From the NCBI GenBank assembly GCA_947652115.1, contig OX393568.1, positions 16,331,525-16,395,524 of the forward strand: a stretch of 64,000 bases of DNA, written 5' to 3'. This stretch comes from Blastomussa wellsi. Taxonomy: Eukaryota > Cnidaria > Anthozoa > Scleractinia > Plerogyridae. Below the pieces are notes generated by a model that was given only the letters and a program-made list of their open reading frames with translations, had not been told where the DNA came from and made no database searches. The first letter of the stretch is position 1; the number at the start of each line of letters is the position of its first letter. This document shows, one piece after another, positions 60,952-64,000 of the stretch. The position numbers and the translations under genes were made by a program.

Positions 60952-61342
60952 ATGTCTTTAGTGAATGTTTTGCCAAGCCTGATAATATTTATCCAGAGCT
61001 ACCCATCTCAAGAACCCCAGAAAATTTCCGGCTAACTAAGATCAGCAAAATTGAAAAAGAAATAGCCGATGAGGCACAACATTACAGGCTTGTGTTGAAA
61101 AAATATAAAAAAAAAGCTCGGAAAGTGATTCACTATTCCGTGGTCTCTCTTGGCGCTGTGTTCTGTCTTCCGGGGCCGTTGCAACTTCACTCACTTGTGT
61201 CGGAATTGTGGTCGGAGCACCTATAGCAGGAATAGCAGCCCTTTCAGGTTTTGCTTCCACAGGCCTGTCAGTTATTAACAAGAAGCTTGAAAGGACACTC
61301 AACGCCAAGCGTGACATCTTTTTTTTACACTCGTGGTTTTAG
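60952..61342 (+). pseudogene. Small gene with Gly/Ala-rich hydrophobic stretch, frameshifted
   Basis: ATG at 60952 opens a short reading; a shift within the first ten codons moves to the coding-like frame PDNIYPELPISRTPENFRLT and KIEKEIADEAQHYRLVLKKY. A second shift near 61160 leads to TSLTCVGIVVGAPIAGIAAL and STGLSVINKKLERTLNAK, ending at TAG 61340-61342. The layout is a helical N-terminus followed by a hydrophobic glycine-rich hairpin-like segment, which suggests a membrane-active protein. It starts 16 bases after the preceding gene, operon-like. Function unknown. Confidence 0.5.
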
Positions 61343-61494
61343 TGGATGAAGTGTTTGTGTGATGTGAGAAAATAATTAGTTGCTTTAATAACAAGTATGC
61401 AACGCTTGGTTGCCAAAACCTTTTGGTTACAATGACAGGTGGTTGTCGAAAATTGGTTGTCGAAAAGTGATTGTTGATTACCCCTCCTCCTTCC

Positions 61495-61611
61495 TTAGTA
61501 GTAACCCCAGAAGTTAACAAATACACACCTTATCTTTGTGGGGGGGTTAAAAAAGGAAAATAAATGTCTGAAGATAAGGTGTTATTTGTTAACTTCCGGG
61601 GTTACTACTAA
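61495..61611. mobile_element. Hairpin MITE, 117 bp
   Basis: Arms of about 41 bp: left begins TTAGTAGTAACCCCAGAAG, right ends CTTCCGGGGTTACTACTAA, with ACACCTTATCTT pairing with AAGATAAGGTGT at the inner end. Loop about 34 bp. Three or so mismatches. It directly abuts the end of the ORF at 61611-61838. Confidence 0.85.
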
Positions 61612-61838
61612 GATCGTTCCACTGTTTCAGGGTTGTGCAGAAAGTCAAGGAGAAAAGCAACATCGTCTGCTGACGTACATATTCGAACAGTTTTTGGACG
61701 GCTCTCAGAGACATCAGCTCCTGGGCCATTATTTTTACAGTGTAAACGTGCTTTTGTAATTTCGTAATCTGTGCAAGACTGGCTTTCCCCATTTTTGTCA
61801 GTTCGCTTGAATGTGCCTTTGAGTTCTTGATTTGACAA
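61611..61838 (-). pseudogene. Fragment of an uncharacterised multicopy protein, cut by a MITE
   Basis: The minus ORF reads MSNQELKGTFKRTDKNGESQ, then CTDYEITKARLHCKNNGPGA, and breaks off at HNPETVERS exactly where the hairpin MITE begins. The pattern TDYEITKARLHCK is familiar to me from uncharacterised repetitive cnidarian proteins, so this is probably a truncated copy. A second overlapping ORF (61589-61927) is in another frame. No function can be assigned. Confidence 0.4.
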
Positions 61839-62021
61839 GTGCCGAAGGTCGTAAGATGTTTCTCATGCTTCAGTAGTTGAGTATGGCGAAGTGGTTTCGT
61901 ACATAGAATAACGTAAAACGGAGTCACAAAATGTTCAAAACTTCGCAGCGTAACGACTTGCCTAACAGCTCGTTTTGAGCATTTAAGGACATCATATGTA
62001 TGTTCTACAGGACTGTTAATA

Positions 62022-62616
62022 CAGTAATAGCCCGCGTATAAGAACCTGATTTTTTCAATTTAGCCTAAATAGGTTCTTATATAAATGGTACTTAAAGCAA
62101 ATTTAGGCTACCAAAGTTCTTAAAATAGGTCCTTATATTTTCATATGAATTTCATCTGAATATACTGTATATATTATGAATATCATCTCATAATACAGTG
62201 TAAATCATTTATTTGTACCATAGAGCAATGCCTATAGGCAGTTCAGTGCAGGTACAGTATTTGTCCTATTTTACATTTAATATTTTGTGATTCTCACAGA
62301 GTTGGAGATGGTCAGAAAGCTTTCTTTGCTACTGTAGTAGAGTACAGTACTTGCAAATACTTGGGGAATTATTTGAATGGCAAACAAAATAGACATACAA
62401 CATTTAAAAGAAAATAAAGTTATGTCAAGTTACTTTTAAATAGATGATGATCTTAATTCAGCAGTTTCTACCTGTACACTTTTACAGCAACCCCACTGAT
62501 AAGAACCTAACTTAAAATTCTAGCCTTAATAGGTTCTTATGTTGAGTGGACTTAAAATGAAAATTTTAGCCTAACAGGTTCTTAAAACCCAGGTTCTTAT
62601 ACGCGAGCTATTACTG
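62022..62616. mobile_element. Mariner-like MITE, 595 bp
   Basis: Ends CAGTAATAGCCCGCGTATAA and TTATACGCGAGCTATTACTG are inverted, with one mismatch, and are flanked by TA on both sides, the target duplication of the Tc1/mariner group. AGGTTCTTAT or its inverse recurs at least five times near both ends, making sub-terminal inverted repeats. No transposase. Confidence 0.8.
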
Positions 62617-62684
62617 TAATTTGTAAAATGCCCGTCAGATGCTACTTTTCCAGCAAATCAACTTGTTAGAACTACTGTGAGAGG

Positions 62685-62822
62685 GTAAATGGGTATCGGT
62701 GAAATAATGCTGGGGGGATATAACTCTGCGATGGAACAGCATACCATACAGGGGGGTAGAAATACTCGTAGTCGCTTGAGTACGAACCACTAGGTTTATA
62801 TGCAAACTTTGTCCACCTATGA
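62685..62822 (+). mobile_element. tRNA-derived SINE, copy 4, body only
   Basis: Lacks the tRNA-like head. Body motifs match copy 1: GGGGGATATAACTCTGCGAT, GGGGGGTAGAAATACTCG and CACTAGGTTTATATGCA. It is 5' truncated. Confidence 0.65.
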
Positions 62823-62837
62823 AAAGGGTCTCAATGG

Positions 62838-62940
62838 GGTTAACCGTTAGACGTAAAATGGCCAAAAATTTAGCCGTTAGGCGTAAAAATGGAAGAATTT
62901 TAACCGTTAGCCGTAAAAAATGTTAACCGTAAAAAATCTA
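62838..62940. repeat. Degenerate minisatellite, unit about 30 bp
   Basis: The phrase TTAACCGTTAGACGTAAAA recurs as AGCCGTTAGGCGTAAAAA, TTAACCGTTAGCCGTAAAAA and a shortened last unit TTAACCGTAAAAAA. Four imperfect copies. Confidence 0.7.
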
Positions 62941-63181
62941 AATACAAAAGTAAAGGCCTCGAGAACTTTTTTTGAGTCTGATGTGTTGTCCGTTTATGTG
63001 TTCTGGTAGCGAGAAAGGCCGATCGAAACCGGAAGTGTCGTAGGTGTCTGCATAATAGCGCTGTCGACTATTGCTAAAAATAGATTTCGCCACATGAGAT
63101 CCCATGAGACCCCCCGCACAGACTCAGACAAACATTGCGACCCGCAACAAAGAAATGTATGAGTACGAAAGCCGAGGAGGG

Positions 63182-63408
63182 ACTTCCGACTTCCGAGTTC
63201 CGACTTCTGAGTTTCGACTTCCGACTTCTGAGTTCTGAGTTCTGAGTTCTGAGTTCTGACTTCCGACTTCCGACTTCCGACTTCTGAGTTCCGACTTCTG
63301 AGCTCCGACTTCCGACTTCAGACTTCTGACTTCTGACTTCCGATTTCCGACTTCTGACTTCCGACTTCTGAGTTCTGAGTTCTGACTTCCGACGCCTTAC
63401 TTCTGAGA
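63182..63408. repeat. 7-bp satellite (TTCYGAS)n
   Basis: About 32 heptamers alternating mostly between TTCCGAC and TTCTGAG, with a few variants. It starts and ends sharply. It sits 50 bp upstream of the integrase-like ORF. Confidence 0.9.
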
Positions 63409-63458
63409 TCCAGAGTTCAAAGTAACCGAGCGGATCATCCTGTTATTCAACTTTCCCT

Positions 63459-63836
63459 TTGTATTCCAACTTTCTTCCGTCGAAAAAAAACGTTGGTGTG
63501 AACAGAGAGAACCTAATAAGCAGCTACCTCTTGCAAGAATTTACGAACGCTGAAATAGCTGGTTTTCTTGCCCTGCAACATGGAATTACAATTTCTGTGT
63601 GGACTGTGAAGCGGATTCTTAAACGTTTGAGAATGAGGAGGGCAAAGTGTAACAACGAATCGCCTCTTGTCTCTACTATTCTGGAGGAATTGGAAAATTC
63701 GTGTGGTTCCTTCATGGGTTATCGCAAACACTTAAAGCGGAAGTATAATTTGCAAGTGACAAGAGATTTTTGTTTTCGCGTCCTGACGTTTCATTTTTTT
63801 AAATTTACAGTAAGGTACATGTTTTATCAAAAATAA
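63459..63836 (+). CDS. N-terminal fragment of an integrase-core-type protein
   Basis: 125 codons. Residues about 16-60 form a helix-turn-helix pattern (LISSYLLQEFTNAEIAGFLA, then ISVWTVKRILKRLRMRR), as at the N-terminus of IS3/Ginger-like integrase proteins widespread in cnidarians. It is followed by LVSTILEELENSCGSFMGYR, which in that family precedes the catalytic core. After VTRDF the reading loses the pattern (hydrophobic Phe-rich tail), so an intron, frameshift or truncation occurs near 63760. No DDE core is visible before the window ends. A transposon gene or domesticated integrase are both possible. Confidence 0.45.
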   Translation: MYSNFLPSKKNVGVNRENLISSYLLQEFTNAEIAGFLALQHGITISVWTVKRILKRLRMRRAKCNNESPLVSTILEELENSCGSFMGYRKHLKRKYNLQVTRDFCFRVLTFHFFKFTVRYMFYQK

Positions 63837-64000
63837 AAAAAAACCTTTTTGTATGGACGTTTTAATATCATATATGCTATGGCTAGTTTCAAAACACAAT
63901 GATTTATCTCTGTGCTTCACACAGAAATAAGAAATTCAAAACGGAACGCCAGAGATCCAGTTATTGTGTTCCAGTTTGCCAGTATCTGCAAGGTAGGAAG
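63837..64000. other. Right edge, no gene seen
   Basis: No clear coding. A GTAAGG-like splice donor is present upstream (63809-63814), so the integrase-like gene could continue beyond the window. Confidence 0.3.

Larger units (their letters stand above)
55561..61342. mobile_element. Degenerate Polinton/Maverick-like endogenous virus block
   Basis: A 5.8-kb cluster of virus-type genes: packaging ATPase (-), capsid-type protein (-), coiled-coil membrane protein (+), second probable structural protein (-), and two small conserved genes (+). ATPase plus capsid genes together are the morphogenesis module of Polintons and related viruses. Nearly every gene carries stops or frameshifts, so the copy is dead. 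No pPolB, protease, integrase or long terminal inverted repeats are seen; either the copy is truncated or the rest lies outside the window. Boundaries are the outermost recognisable codons, not true element ends. Confidence 0.75.

Overview
This window is animal genomic DNA, AT-rich, with spliced genes, long intergenic stretches and a very dense load of short DNA transposons, fold-back elements, SINEs and retrotransposon tails. The character of the repeats, the decayed Polinton-like virus genes and the intronless receptor gene best fit an anthozoan cnidarian, probably a stony coral. This is inferred from family resemblance, without any database search. Only two host genes look intact: a three-exon CAMLG/GET2 orthologue (16958-21738, +) and a single-exon rhodopsin-family GPCR of aminergic type (35538-36641, -).

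Layout. 1-9.9 kb is intergenic with dispersed repeats, a tRNA-derived SINE and a four-copy 85-bp tandem array in which every unit carries a long palindrome. 9.9-13.7 kb is a decayed Ty3/Gypsy LTR retrotransposon: gag is invaded by a palindromic MITE and most of the RT/RNase H junction is deleted. 16.9-22.1 kb holds CAMLG, whose introns carry several MITEs and a SINE. 22-35.5 kb is intergenic and rich in fold-back elements. 35.5-36.6 kb is the GPCR. 36.7-55 kb is gene-poor, with LINE 3' ends, a SINE and four more fold-back/MITE copies.

55.5-61.3 kb is the most interesting part: a degenerate Polinton/Maverick-like endogenous virus block. It contains a FtsK/HerA-type (A32-like) packaging ATPase, a capsid-type protein, a second probable structural protein, a coiled-coil protein with hydrophobic helices, and two small conserved genes. 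They lie in divergent and convergent groups, and most carry frameshifts or stops. No protein-primed polymerase, protease or retroviral-type integrase is visible in the window, so the block is partial or belongs to an unusual lineage. 61.5-64 kb adds a hairpin MITE that truncates another ORF, a mariner-like MITE, a partial SINE, two satellites and the 5' part of an integrase-core-like gene at the right edge.

The two host genes have no evident functional link: CAMLG acts in tail-anchored protein insertion at the ER, and the GPCR is a plasma-membrane receptor. The mobile elements are interpreted as independent insertions.
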